Shown here: positions 31,384 to 42,398 of the stretch, piece by piece | Layout: each line of letters starts with the position of its first letter | Position numbering within the stretch: the first letter of the stretch is position 1 | Assembly: GCF_958298935.1 (NCBI RefSeq) | Contig: NC_084933.1 | Span: forward strand, 789,001 to 853,000 | DNA: 64,000 nucleotides | Direction: 5' to 3' | Origin: Phragmites australis | Lineage: Eukaryota; Streptophyta; Magnoliopsida; Poales; Poaceae | Notes under the pieces: model-generated | The model's database searches: none | Told to the model about the DNA's origin: nothing | What the model saw: the letters and a program-made list of their open reading frames with translations, nothing else | Position numbers and translations under genes: made by a program

Positions 31384-31790
31384 TTCACGGGAACATGTTC
31401 AGCCAAGTTGTCGCAGTAGGTGATTGGAGGGCGATAATGACTCCACCATTCTCATCGATCTGGAACTCGTTGGGGTCCGGACCATCATAGTTGGCGAGGA
31501 TGTTGGTGTCGGATTCGACATCGATTTTGGCGTTCTCCTGGGTCGACGTGGTACTAATCCATCTCGTCGAACTAGTTCTTCGAGTCGTAACCGCAATGTC
31601 GCGGTGGAAGCAATGAATTTCTCCAGTGACGACACCAATTATTGACGATTCGGCTAGAAGCCTAATCACAAACCCAAGATTTATGCACAGATGCGAGGAA
31701 CGATGGATCAAGCCAGAAAGATCGTGACACAAGGAGTTACACAAGTTGGGCCCCCGGAAGGCCAAGTAAGAGCTCTACTTCTGTGTATTG
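31384..31790 (-). mobile_element. Gypsy 5' LTR end, primer site and leader fragment
   Basis: On the minus strand the sequence runs from an LTR-like tail (CTTCTAGCCGAATCGTCA) into AATTGGTGTCGTCACTGGAG (31621-31640) and then an open leader with ANYDGPDPNEFQIDENGG. A TTGGYGYCGTC phrase directly after the LTR end is a common primer-site context in grass gypsy elements. The fragment stops at about 31384. Only this stretch remains. Confidence 0.45.
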
Positions 31791-32304
31791 TGTTTATAGG
31801 AAAAAATCTGTTTTATTTTTTCGAACTATGTCAGTGGTCGGGGGCAACCTTTGAATTTTTAAACCATCTATTTTACCCATCCCGAAGTTTTAATACTAGA
31901 TCACTTAACCCAAATGAGAAAAACCACTTTCACATCACTAAAGCCGCTATTGAAATCAGCTCACAGGTGTGTGTGTATGGTGAGTCTAATCTGTGCCTAG
32001 GCGAAGATTAGACTGCCACTGCGTCGCGCCACCCGACCGCACCCCACGATCCCACGCGCCAATCCCTGACCGTGCCCAATCAGTCCCCGCATGACTATGA
32101 CCCGAGCCCACCTTCCTCCTGCGCCCAAAGCCAATGACCAACACTATCCCCAACTACGTCCCACCTATCCCGACTCTAATCCAACTTCCTTCACATAGCT
32201 CCCTACAAAAAGCACGGACAGGATCACCGCGGAGTGGCAATTTCACCTCGACGGCTACCGGAATCCACCGAAGTCGACACCACCCCATCTCAACTATGGC
32301 ACTG
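31791..32304. other. Upstream region of the FAR1/MULE pseudogene
   Basis: No ORF recognised. The stretch 32010-32300 is C-rich (many CCCAC words) and could be promoter or leader of the FAR1-like gene. No clear TATA box was seen. Confidence 0.35.
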
Positions 32305-32316
32305 TAGCCTCAAACC

Positions 32317-34765
32317 GTGGTGGGTTTAACGACTCCGCCTGCGCCAACACCGATGATTCCCATGGATTTGATCGACTTCGGGGGCTCTACGCCAGAACCA
32401 TCGCCGATCGCGACTACTACAACACCGACGACCACACTGGTACCACCTCCACGTCCTTGCCTCCAAGCCAAGGATCCTTTGCTGCACAAATCGCTAATGA
32501 TGCCCCCACTTGCAATTTCTCCAAGCGCCATAGTGACACCTGCAGTGGATAAGACATACGTCCATGTAAGTCTCCGATTGCGATGTCTTGTCCTTTGTAG
32601 TTACTGTTGCTAATACACATTGATTGCCATTCATTACGATGTCCTCCCGTAGTGTGTTACGATTGCGTGCATATGGTAGTTTCCACTGATTACATTTGCT
32701 GCCTAAAAAAAAGTTGGATCAATTGCGATTACTGCAATTGCTAGTTACGGTTCTGAACACTGCCTGGTTGTGATTGATATAACGAGAACCGTGCATGTTC
32801 AATACATCTTAGTTACTATTGATAATACTCAATTGTGATTACTATACTTTCTGGTTGCTATTTTGAACACACCCTTGTTGTGATTGTTGTAACATGTAAC
32901 TGTGCATGTTCAATACATCCTATTTACTATTGCTAATACTCACTGGTTGTAATCCTGGTTACATTTGTTGCCTAAAAAAACTAGGATTAATTGCGATTAC
33001 TGTTTTTAACACACTCTGGTTGCGATTGCTATAACATGTGATTGTGAATGTTGATTACACCCAAGTTATGATCTATTATTTCACCCGGTTATGATTAGGG
33101 GAGTATGTCAGTTTCATCTATCTAGAAAATGAAAAAGAACTTGAATTGATTTCCATTGTGTTTCTGTATGAATTATGCTAAATCCTGTGATCGGGTTATG
33201 ACTCTTGATTACTATGCCTTGTGTCAATCTAGAACTTATTGGTGCTGGATGAGTTCATGCCGAAAGAGGATTAACATTTGTTGATCTAAAAGAAGCATAC
33301 AACTTCTACTGTGACTATGCAATCCTGGTTGGGTTTAAGGTCCGTAAGTATCGGACACGGAATCAAGTACGCTTTTACGTATGTAGCAAGCAAGGACATT
33401 ATAGTACCCAAGAAAGTGAAGATTATGTAGAAGATGAGGACCGTCAAACTGAAAATACATCAATGCGATGTGGTTGCAAAGCTGAGGTAAAAGTGAAGCT
33501 GAACAAGAAGGAAAAAATTTGGTATATAGATCATGTTGTTCTGGAACACAACCATCCACTATTCCCCTTGCCGCTGATGACACGCTATATGCATGCACAT
33601 AAGAGGAAAGACGCTGCACTATCGAGCCTAATGAATATCATGGTGTGGAACGGAGTGCACCACCAGGCAGCGATGAATATGATATTAGAATTATACGGAG
33701 GTCACCACAACTGGCCGTTTACTGAGAGGGATCTAAAGAACAGGTATATTGCTAGAAATTATTCCTTCATCATTCTATGGTTACTGTCCTGAACATATGC
33801 GTGTCATCATATTTGACATTCCTTGTTTTATAGTCACTATTCTAACTGATTACATATTACTGTCATATTATTGTTCTAATTATTCTCAAGGAAAACCATG
33901 ATTATCATTGTAGTTGCAACTTCATCTGAACACCAGATACTACTATAATGGATTATATTTGCATTTTCTAACACTTGACTTTTTACAACCTACACCAAAG
34001 CAGAGTTCCTCAGGCAAGAAAGAGAGGACGATATCCCAAAGCTCATTGCCTTCTTCAACAAATGCAAAACAAATAACGAGTATTTCTATTGGGATGTAAT
34101 GGTTCACCTCAAGACCAAAGTCATTCAAAACACCTTCTTGAGCCACGCAAGCCAAAGGGCTAAATGCATAGATTTCAGGGATGTCATCACATTTGACACG
34201 ACGCACAAAACGAACAATAAAAACATGCCGCTGGCAATGTTTGTCGGATCAAACCATCAGCTGCAAAATGTTATCTTTAGGCAAGCGCTCATACATGATG
34301 AGTCAGTAGATTCTTTTGTTTGGCTCTTCACAACATTTAGGAACTGCATGCATGGATATCAACCCCATGTGTTGCTGACAGGTGCATTTCCACCTCCCCC
34401 CTCCTATGCGATTACGACTCCTGATGCCATAGTTGCAACTCTAATTACAACAAAAATGCTATTTTGTAAATGAGGATCCTACAATAAAATTAGCAATACC
34501 GAAGGTTTTTGACAAGACACAACATAGGTATTGCAGGTTTCATATGCAAAGGACTTGGCAAGATGACCTCGACAAACTATACATTGTGCACAAAGGTCTA
34601 AGAGAGAAGGTTGAAGGTCTATTCAACTTCTCACTATCGCTAACAGAATTTGAACAAGCCTAGACAGAAACAATGCAAGAGTATGTTATAACTAAACACC
34701 CAGCAATCAAATTATTATGGGAGAAGAGGAAGATGTGGAAAGTTGACTCCAGAAAATATTAGTAG
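32317..34765 (+). pseudogene. FAR1-type MULE transposase pseudogene, four exons readable
   Basis: Exon 1 (32317-32565) is a Pro/Thr-rich head ending DKTYVH at donor GTAAGT. Exon 2 (33233-33743) holds the FAR1 zinc domain: LKEAYNFYCDYAILVGFKV, RCGCKAEVKV, WYIDHVVLEHNHPL. Exon 3 (34014-34381) holds the MULE transposase start: REDDIPKLIAFF, FRDVITFDTTHKTNNKNMPL, AMFVGSNHQLQNVIF, with the first catalytic Asp in FDTTH. Exon 4 (34470 on) has EDPTIKLAIPKVF, HRYCRFHMQRTW and FEQA-stop-TETMQEY. Introns are 667, 270 and 88 bp, and the first two have good GT-AG ends. Lesions: one base lost near 33269, the third acceptor reads TTTTGTAA instead of ending AG, and TAG replaces Trp near 34660. The reading ends near DSRKY, so the C-terminal part, including the SWIM finger, is missing. 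It is either a dead MULE transposase or a FAR1-like gene copy. No MULE terminal repeats were found. Confidence 0.75.
32690..33065. repeat. Imperfect tandem repeats inside intron 1 of the FAR1/MULE pseudogene
   Basis: Phrases such as GTGCATGTTCAATACATC followed by TTACTATTG, and TGCCTAAAAAAA followed by AATTGCGATTACTG, recur with a spacing of roughly 110-250 bases. The copies are diverged. Confidence 0.5.
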
Positions 34766-35300
34766 TAGTATCTATCTTCTAAATCATATTGTCTTGTCTT
34801 GCGGGAATCATATGGAAAGTTGACGTCAGTTTGGAACGCGGGAATCATATGGTTCCCAATTCCTGAGTTAACTGAACTAGGGAACAGTAATGGCGCATGC
34901 ATGAGGCCTCGATCTCGATCGGTTGTCTGCTTCCATCTCTATGTAGTAGTACACTGAACAATGCTAGCTCTGAAATGAATCATTCTGATGGTTTCTTTCT
35001 TTCAGGTAAAGTGATTGGTGCTCATTGTTTTGGCTCTTTTGCTTTCTCGATTGTAAAAGTGATCTGAATCATTCTGATCGTAAGAGGATGAAATGAATAG
35101 GGACACATCCAGGCAGAACGGTCCAACTGTGTCCTGATCTGCAGCACCGGCCTTGATGGGAAAATCAATGAAGAGACCAAGCACCACCAACACTGCTGTT
35201 GATGGCACTGAAGGAATTTCTGGTTCAGAGTTTGTCACAGGAACAGGATGATGCTCCAAGCATGTCCTCTCTTCCATTCCATAAGGATGGTAAAACCTTT
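34766..35300. other. No gene recognised; 3' flank of the inhibitor gene
   Basis: AGTTGACTCC and AGTTGACGTC phrases repeat at 34740-34825. The minus frame 35002-35373 has no known domain and overlaps the downstream flank of the inhibitor gene, so I do not call it a gene. Confidence 0.4.
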
Positions 35301-35305
35301 TTTCT

Positions 35306-35311
35306 TTTATT
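35306..35311 (-). terminator. Polyadenylation signal candidate for the inhibitor gene
   Basis: AATAAA on the minus strand, about 150 bases beyond the stop codon of the inhibitor gene. This is a normal distance for a plant near-upstream element, but A/T-rich context makes chance matches common. Confidence 0.4.
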
Positions 35312-35461
35312 TTAATTACCCAGCAGAAGAGTCCCGAATTGGCCGGATTGGAGAACCAAGACGAGCATTCCAAATTACAAGCACTAGTTATTATTGCTAC
35401 TAATTACCAATCCATACATGGAGATGGAGATGAGGAGATGGTGGTGGAGATGGCTTCTTGG

Positions 35462-36061
35462 CTACAGGCGGTGCGGCGCTGGATCGACGAGCTTGTTGAC
35501 GAGAGCGAGCGCGTTGCTGGTGGCCTGCGCCACGGCCACCAGCCTCCTCCTCACGGCGTCCTTGTCCTTGGCGTCATGGGTGTGGCGGAGTGAGTCGAGG
35601 CAGGTGGAGGTGTCGGTGAGCGCGGCGCTGGCCCAGGTCTGGACGTTGCTCAGGCTCCACGCGAACCGCGGGCTCCCCGCGCGGCCCATCCGGTCCATCT
35701 CCGCCACCGACTGACGCAGCTGCTCCTCCGCGTCGCGCGCCAGCTCCGCGCAATCCTTCATCGCCCCGCCCACGGAAGCGGCAGCGCCGTTCCCGCCGCC
35801 GCGCATGTAGGCGGAGCAGTTGCGCGCGCGGTCGGCGCACACCACGAGCGCGGCCCGCGCCAGGCGCCGCGGGCTCCGGCCCACGGCGGGCGCGCAGGGG
35901 AGCAGGGTGCTCTCGCAGACGCGCGGGTAGCTCGTGGAGCGGCAGGAGCGGCGCACGAAGTCGGCCGCGACGCCCGGGCTGACCGCGGGAGCCCTGGGCT
36001 TGGCCTCCGCCAACCCGGCGACGAGTAGCAAGACGCAGGGGAGCAGCAGAAGCCTCCTCAT
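35462..36061 (-). CDS. Pectin methylesterase/invertase inhibitor (PMEI) domain protein
   Basis: A single-exon protein of 199 residues, the usual length for the family. It starts with a signal peptide (RRLLLLPCVLLLVAG; likely cut after AEA at residue 20), so it should be secreted to the cell wall. The four-helix PMEI domain follows: the N-terminal hairpin has Cys40 and Cys49 (VRRSCRSTSYPRVCES). Cys104 (MKDCAELARDAEEQL) and Cys154 (WASAALTDTSTCLDSL) fit the second conserved disulfide. Three further Cys (56, 75, 82) lie between. Family members bind and block pectin methylesterases or invertases; sequence alone does not say which. Codons are strongly G/C-ending, as in many grass genes. There is no frameshift or stop. 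The start at 36061 is the first ATG before the signal peptide, with a CT-rich leader upstream. The neighbours are transposons, so there is no operon-like context. Confidence 0.93.
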   Translation of the reverse strand: MRRLLLLPCVLLLVAGLAEAKPRAPAVSPGVAADFVRRSCRSTSYPRVCESTLLPCAPAVGRSPRRLARAALVVCADRARNCSAYMRGGGNGAAASVGGAMKDCAELARDAEEQLRQSVAEMDRMGRAGSPRFAWSLSNVQTWASAALTDTSTCLDSLRHTHDAKDKDAVRRRLVAVAQATSNALALVNKLVDPAPHRL

Positions 36062-36103
36062 CTCTCTAGCTCTCTCGCTTTGTTAACAAGTGCACAATGC
36101 AAA

Positions 36104-36120
36104 GAGGGGAGGGGAGGGGA
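36104..36120 (-). promoter_or_regulatory. Pyrimidine patch upstream of the inhibitor gene
   Basis: On the minus strand the bases read TCCCCTCCCCTCCCCTC, about 43-59 bases before the start codon. Plant core promoters and leaders often have such a Y patch. I saw no clear TATA box upstream, so this may be a TATA-less promoter. Confidence 0.45.
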
Positions 36121-36324
36121 CAGAAAAGGATGGCATGGTCTTCATAATTTGTTAGGCAGCATGGTCTCTTGATAACCGTGTGCCTTGAGAATTTGAGTGG
36201 CAAGTGACCAGACACCGAGATCTATTGCTTCAGCATTTCCTTTTTGAAGGAAGCTAGGTCAAAAAGTCACACACAGAAAACTTTGGAGTTTGACCCAATG
36301 ACTTCCAAACCAACGGAGGAGTTA

Positions 36325-36549
36325 GGGTTTGTTTGGTTTGGAACCGGAGCTCGCCCTGCCAATTTTATGGCGTTGACCTCATGGGAGCGCTCTATTTTGT
36401 TTGGTTTGGAGCCGGCGATTGGCTCGGTCACATCCCCACGCCGGCTGCCAGTTCATTTTTTGTGCCCACGCTGACAGCTAATTCCTTTACCAATTTTTTG
36501 GCGTGCCTAGGTTTGGACGGGCGAGCAAGGGCCAAAACCAAACAGGCCC
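36325..36549. mobile_element. Tourist-type MITE with TTA target duplication
   Basis: The left end reads GGGTTTGTTTGGTTTGG and the right end's reverse complement reads GGGCCTGTTTGGTTTTGG. TTA flanks both sides (36322-36324 and 36550-36552). A 225-bp length, these ends and a TTA duplication fit PIF/Harbinger-derived MITEs. It lies about 264 bp upstream of the inhibitor gene start. Confidence 0.75.
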
Positions 36550-36552
36550 TTA

Positions 36553-37167
36553 GACATCCTTATGCAAATGTTTGGTTCTAACCAAAGGTTAGTCGTGCCA
36601 ATTTTTTTCATACTTGAATCTCACATGTCATAGACACTAGAGTTTTGGGAAGGCATGATTCTCTTAAGTTACGCTTAAGACCGCGCTCCGTAGTTGTTCG
36701 TCACAACTTAGGCGAGTTAGGCAAGAATGTTTGGCACAACTTGGCAACCTTTGGTTGCAAATCAAAGGGGCCTATATCTCCATCTTTCGTCATTACAACA
36801 TATTTGTTTGATAGCTGCACATTATCACATTTTGCCACACCACAAGTTAGATAAGTTTGACTGAGTTAGGCGAATGTTTGGCTCTTAGGTCATCTTGAAC
36901 AATTATAGCTAGCTGCTATCTACAAGATCAACATGTCACCTCCACCTCGTCTAGACACAGCACCAAAGACAACCTTTCCAACAATCTAACTTCAGCACAC
37001 TACCCAAAAGTTTCGTGGGTACACCTGTCAACAGTTTTTATTGAATCCATCCTTTCTCCTTAGTGCAGCCGGGTGACTTAGGCATGAAGAAGCTTCGGAT
37101 CCAGCATAGCAGCTACTGCGCTCTCCCACGTCGGTGGAGGCACGGATCAAGGAGCTGAAGTAGCAGC
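36553..37167. other. No gene recognised
   Basis: Contains related phrases AATGTTTGGTTCT (36566) and AATGTTTGGCTCT (36874) that may bound another diverged short element. No coding content. Confidence 0.35.
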
Positions 37168-39189
37168 TGTAGCACCCCGGGGACCACCAAAAGCCAGAAG
37201 TGCTACTAAAAACAACCTACAAGACCGCCAAATCATAAAGAAAAATTCAGTAGCACCTCCCCTACAACTAGAGATATAACTGACCACTCATCACACAGAG
37301 AGATATATATAACATCACACTAGCAGTAATGAACATCCTAGCAAGAGGAATATGCCACGATCATACATCCAAGTCACAATAGATCAAACATGCATCAAAA
37401 GACCAAGAATTGCCCATTGACAACACAACAAGTCTAAACGAAAGATAGAAGTGATCATGCAAACACCGTGCAGCTACCCATCCCGCATGCTCGTCATCAT
37501 CTCAAGTTGTACCAGGAAAGATAGAAAAGGTGATATTCAAAAATCTTAGCAAGTGAATTACTTTAATAAATTATTTAGCTACAGTTGATTAAACATCATC
37601 TTTAATAAAGATAAGAAATTGAACGAGTTAACAAAACATGGAAAAACGTTTAAGCCTAACCATACAACGACAACCACATGCTATCGTTCGCTAGTTACGA
37701 ATCACCATAGCAATATCATCAAAACGGTATTAAATACTTCCTTGCAATATAAGTCCGTCATCGATGCATTTCAAATAACGACATCCATATAAATGCAAGT
37801 ATATGCAAATGCCATTCTCTTTCTCACCCTTACCCCTCTACGGACAACATAAGGGTGTGCGTCATACCCCTCCACGAGTAACGTACAATACTGTACCGGC
37901 ACGATCATGGTCATAAGAGGACGATAAAACTTCCAATACAAGATGCTATGCTTTATGTATAGCCAACAACATAACTTACAACATATGCATAATACTTCTA
38001 GAATTGCATACTATAATAGATGACCAACTACAAAGCAACAAATCTCGCTTCCTGCACTTCATAACTCAAGAATCAAGTAAACTTCGAAAAAGTAGATATT
38101 AAGGCAACAAGCTCATGCATAAACGAAAGACATAACTTCCAACAGAGGTATATATATCATGCTATGCCTATGAGGAATATAAACAACTGCAAGAAAGAAG
38201 ATATATCTTTCCTTTACATCATAATCTAGAGAAAACATCCAATCTTTAGAAGGCAAAAAAATAAGTCATCGCTCAAATTTAATTTAATAAATTATTAGTA
38301 AGTACAACAATTAAAAGATAGAGGTAACCAAATAACAAGTTAAAGTGTAGCCATCCGCTACATCAACTTGCCTTCACCGGCGACGAAGACGGGAACTAGT
38401 TACGTCTCGAAGTGGCATCACCTAAACTAGTGCATAAATTAGCACCCAAACGCCACAACAACAAAGCAAAGGAGACACACTCTTACGCTCAAAACCCTCG
38501 CATACAAGGCGATATCAAAATCAACAAAGATACATCTACCACTTTGCCTTCAAGATATCGAGCAAGAATTTCCTCTAACGATATCGAAGAATGAAGAACA
38601 AAACACCACATAAACTAACTTTCGACGGATGACATCATTGTTTTATCAAATACACCTAAACCACTCATCCAAATCGAACGAGACTAGCATCATCGGAAAG
38701 ATAGCGACTAGACCTACAACTTTCACTTTTAGCTTATGGTTGCATCCGACATCGATTAAACCTCAACTTCCAATTTAAGTCACCGCACTCACTAGATCGA
38801 CCAAAACACTAACCTGACGACGGAAAATGATTGATCCCCGATAACCACAAGCATCTAAGGACTATGAAGGGGTTACCTTTGGAGCGAAAACATAAAAAAA
38901 AAAATGACGACGAAAGCCAACAAACTTGTGAAATTCCTCTTCTTCTCCTTTCTTCTTCTTCTTCTTCTTCTTCTTTCTTTCTTTCTTTTCTTCTTTCTTC
39001 CTGGCCGGCCTCCTTCTCTCTCTCCTTCTTCACTCAACTCCTCTCTACTCCTCTCCACGCCCTGTCCAGCATCCATCAGCTACCGGTGGAGGTGCTAGGG
39101 CTGCACCTCGATCGGGTGTGGGTGAGCACAAGCAACACTACACGGCCCAGCGACGATGTGCGTGGCGGCTCAGCACGACTCCGAGTGTG
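37168..39189. mobile_element. Possible gypsy-type LTR
   Basis: The left edge TGTAGCACCCCGGGGACC is a start common among long grass gypsy LTRs. A possible right edge is GAGTGTGACA at 39189. The interior is A-rich with no gene. The flanking five bases (GCAGC and GCTCA) do not match, so the right edge or the identity is unsure. Confidence 0.35.
38936..39060. repeat. CT-rich low-complexity tract
   Basis: Mostly TCT and TTC words (for example CTTCTTCTTCTTCTTC near 38954). The reading frames across it on both strands (Ser/Leu-rich or Glu/Arg-rich) are artefacts of the tract. Confidence 0.8.
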
Positions 39190-39829
39190 ACAGCTCAGCA
39201 CAACGGCAGGAGGTGACGGTGGCCGACAGCAGGGGCGACAACGCCCAGGGTAGCTCGACATAGTGGAGGCCAAGGCAGCGACAGAGGCTGGGGGTGGTGG
39301 CAGGCGATGGTAGTGGCAACAGCGGCTGGGGCAGTGGCTGCAACCGGTGGTGGCTAAGGTTGGGAGCAGGAGGTGGTCGTCTGACAAGTCGGGCGGGTGC
39401 GGGTGGTGTCAGGCTCAACCCGACATATCCACTGGGGGGGTCTATTTTTTTAGGTATTATAGCAGCTCCCGACCAAGCTCCAATGAGATTGTCATCGTCA
39501 TCCAGATCTACCGATCTTGCAGCATGGCACCTATACTCTCTGCCCGCTTGCCTCTCCTCCCTTCCCAACCTTCCCGGTTCTGATCAATGTTGTTGGCCAC
39601 CGGCTCAACCCCACCATCGCCCGCACCCCCACCTTTGACTCTCGCCTTACCCGACCGAACGAAGCCAAACTACGGGATCCAAGCCCCACCTCCGCTGGTG
39701 ACAAGGTACGACCTTGGGCTTGTTTTTGCAATGTCTTGGCTCATCGGAATGCGTGGTCGATGATGTGTGGAGGGAGAGAAGCCTCAACGCCAAGAGGGAA
39801 GAGAAGATGAAGAGAAAGGGAGCATTGTG
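39190..39829. other. GC-rich stretch, no gene recognised
   Basis: Frames on both strands are open for 60-130 codons but are Gly/Ser/Pro-rich with no domain. Perhaps a fragment of a host first exon. Nothing supports a call. Confidence 0.35.
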
Positions 39830-39837
39830 GTGGGCCT

Positions 39838-41885
39838 CAGCTTGCTAATGGGGTCAAACCCACTCCACACCCAACCCAACCCAATGTTACTCAGCAATTT
39901 TACCAACCCAACCCCACCCAAAAAATTGATTACTCAACCCCAACTAACTATTGTACTTGTACCCAAATCAACCCACCAATTGGTTCAAACCCGTGAGGTG
40001 CTGGTGGGTGACCTGCTTAGTCTGTTGGTCTGCTGCAATGAAATACATGCAGATGCATGTCCATACAAACACTTATTGTTCTATGCTTACATGCCTACAT
40101 GCTAGGATGTCATAGAATTTTGTTCTCTACTTGCATAAATAATACAGATAGTTCTACAGAATACATCTTGTTCTTCTGCTTCAGCAAAAACTCAAAACCA
40201 GCACAGGGCCAAACTGTAATAAGCACATTGTATCGTGAGTCATCAAGATATCAAACTTGTATCGTGAGTTGTCAAGGTATCGACATGAGAGTCAAGGTAT
40301 CAACATGAGAGACATCAAGGTATCAAACTTGTATCATGAGTTTGTGACATCTTGTCAAGCTGCACCTGACTACAATTCAGAAGCACACTGGAGAACACCG
40401 AAGTAAATTTATCTTCCAGTGAGTTAACTACACCTTCAATCATCTCCTGCAGCATTTCACCCTAACAAGTAGTGCGAGAGGCATCTTTTGATCAGTATTT
40501 AAGCAAGCATCACAAATAACATGATTAGAAATGCAAGTGTCAGATTGTCACTGTGTACTTGTGCATTGTGTACCATGCAAAAAACACATTGATATACAAG
40601 GAGTACCCAGTGCTGCTATGCAACATGGTAGAGTTAATAAAATGGCAGTCTGTAGTCAATAATCTAAAACACTAGTTGATATGAAAGAATGATCAATAGC
40701 ACCGATCAAAGCCAACAACACAAACAACTGAATTTTAGGAACCAAAGATTGACACCGGTTGACTGAAAGTTGGGAAACTGAACAATGAAGACTTAGCACT
40801 CAAAACATGAGGAATAAGGCGAACAGCAACGCTCATCCCTTGGTTACTATTTCAGGATTATACACTCTTGAGACAAATCTATCTACATTTCAGGATTATG
40901 AACTGAGCTAGCGATGCAACAATGGAGGTGGGCATCTCATTCAAGTTTGTACATGTAAGTAATTCAGATTGAACCGAAAACATGCATAAATGAGTTAGTA
41001 CAAAGCCATGATTCACCTTTGTATGCGTGTTCCCAAACATGTTCTGTCATCTTCAAACTATCACATTACTAACCGTATTCGTGAAAACTATGGCATGGGA
41101 CCGATTTTGTCAGTATGACTTAATAGATTAATGAATCTCAACTTACTAAGCCTTCCAATGGCCGAATTACTCAAACTAGCATACAAAATCAGTATTCTGT
41201 AACCAAGAATTCAAAAAAAATTAACTTAATCCCAAGAGAAGTACAACCTAAATTTCAAGAAGCTCACCTGCAGATCTAAAGAATGGAGGAAGCTTCAAAC
41301 AGGTTCTCGGCTTCTTCTCCTCCTTCTCTGATCCCCTCCCTGCCACCTCCTTCCACTACAGTCCATGCCCTGGCCTTGGACAATGACACCTGCAGCCATC
41401 GATAAAGTGAGAGCCCCACCTCGCCCGCAAGATCCTCAACAACTGGTTCCATCGGAGCGGTTGTGGCCCCTCCGCCGCCGCACCGAGCTGCGGCGGTTTT
41501 CGCCTCGCGCGCAAGAGAATGCAGCGGCCGACGACGATGCAGGATGGGAGGGGCCGCGGTGGCGTAGGGCGGGAGGAGGGACCAGCGGTGGCGGAGGAGA
41601 CCCCAACCTCCTTGGTCGTCGCAGCATCGCGTCGCCGCCGCTAGCAGATTGGGGGACGACTGGTTGTATCGATTGAGGCACGGATGGGGGATGGCCCAAC
41701 GAGACAAATGGGTTGAACTCATACTCATACGAACCCGCAAAAACAGAACCCATTTCAACCCTGCCCAACCCGTTTTCCTTCCAAACCCAACTCATACAAA
41801 CCCGCTCCCACCCATCCAAAATAAACCTAACTATTAAGCCAACCCAAAAAAAACCCGTTTCAACCTAACACATTAGCAGGCCTAG
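39838..41885. mobile_element. hAT-like non-autonomous element with 8-bp duplication
   Basis: The left end CAGCTTGCTAATGGGG and the reverse complement of the right end (CTAGGCCTGCTAATGTG) are similar. Both are followed inward by CAACCC-rich or GGGTTG-rich stretches (39850-39990 and 41700-41870). The flanks are GTGGGCCT (39830-39837) and GTGGGCCC (41886-41893), an 8-bp duplication with one difference, as hAT insertion makes. The interior has no transposase. A GC-rich patch at 41276-41690 could be a captured gene fragment. Confidence 0.6.
40221..40350. repeat. Short imperfect tandem repeats
   Basis: Units like TCAAGGTATCAACATGAGAG and TATCAAACTTGTATCGTGAG recur four or five times inside the hAT-like element. 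Confidence 0.6.
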
Positions 41886-41998
41886 GTGGGCCCGTGAGGC
41901 AGCGATGTCGCTAGTGCCGACTGAAGCGATGGCACTCAGCCCATTTCTCCCTCTCTCTCCTCCATGTGGAATCGAAAAGGAACATAGAACCTTAATGC

Positions 41999-42248
41999 TA
42001 GGTGATGTGAGCATTGTTGGAGCTGTTCTTAGACACACCTGTAGTAAGATTTATTTTCTGTCACGTGGGTCTTATTTGTCAATAACTTAAAAAAAGTGTG
42101 ACATTCTCCTAAGCTAGCTAAATGTGTGATGAAGAAATTGTTACGTTACAGAAAATTGTGACACGTTACAAATGAGACCCACATGGTAGGAAAGAAATCT
42201 TACTGCATGTGTGCCTAAGGACAGCTCCAACAGTGCTCACATCACCTA
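41999..42248. mobile_element. Foldback MITE with TA flanks
   Basis: The two halves are inverted copies over roughly 90 bases. GGTGATGTGAGCATTGTTGG near 42001 pairs with CAGTGCTCACATCACC ending at 42246, and the CACGTGGGTCTTATTTG near 42064 pairs with CAAATGAGACCCACATGG near 42170. TA lies on both sides. There is no coding sequence. The family is not identified; the termini are not those of typical Stowaway. Confidence 0.65.
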
Positions 42249-42398
42249 GTATGCTGCAAGTCTTTGCACGTCAGACGTGGGAGCACGCGGGCCCCACATG
42301 GGAGGCCGCGTACGCGAGACTGAGAGCAGAGCCCGAAGGAGGCAGCAACACTAGCTACGTGGATGGGAGCGAGCGAAGGCAGCTCGGCGGTGGTGCCC

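Noticed and set aside
35002..35373. Minus-strand frame of 123 codons downstream of the inhibitor gene
   Set aside because: No domain and it overlaps the probable 3' region of the inhibitor gene; likely chance.
38809..39190. Ser/Leu-rich and Glu/Arg-rich open frames
   Set aside because: Products of a CT-rich low-complexity tract.
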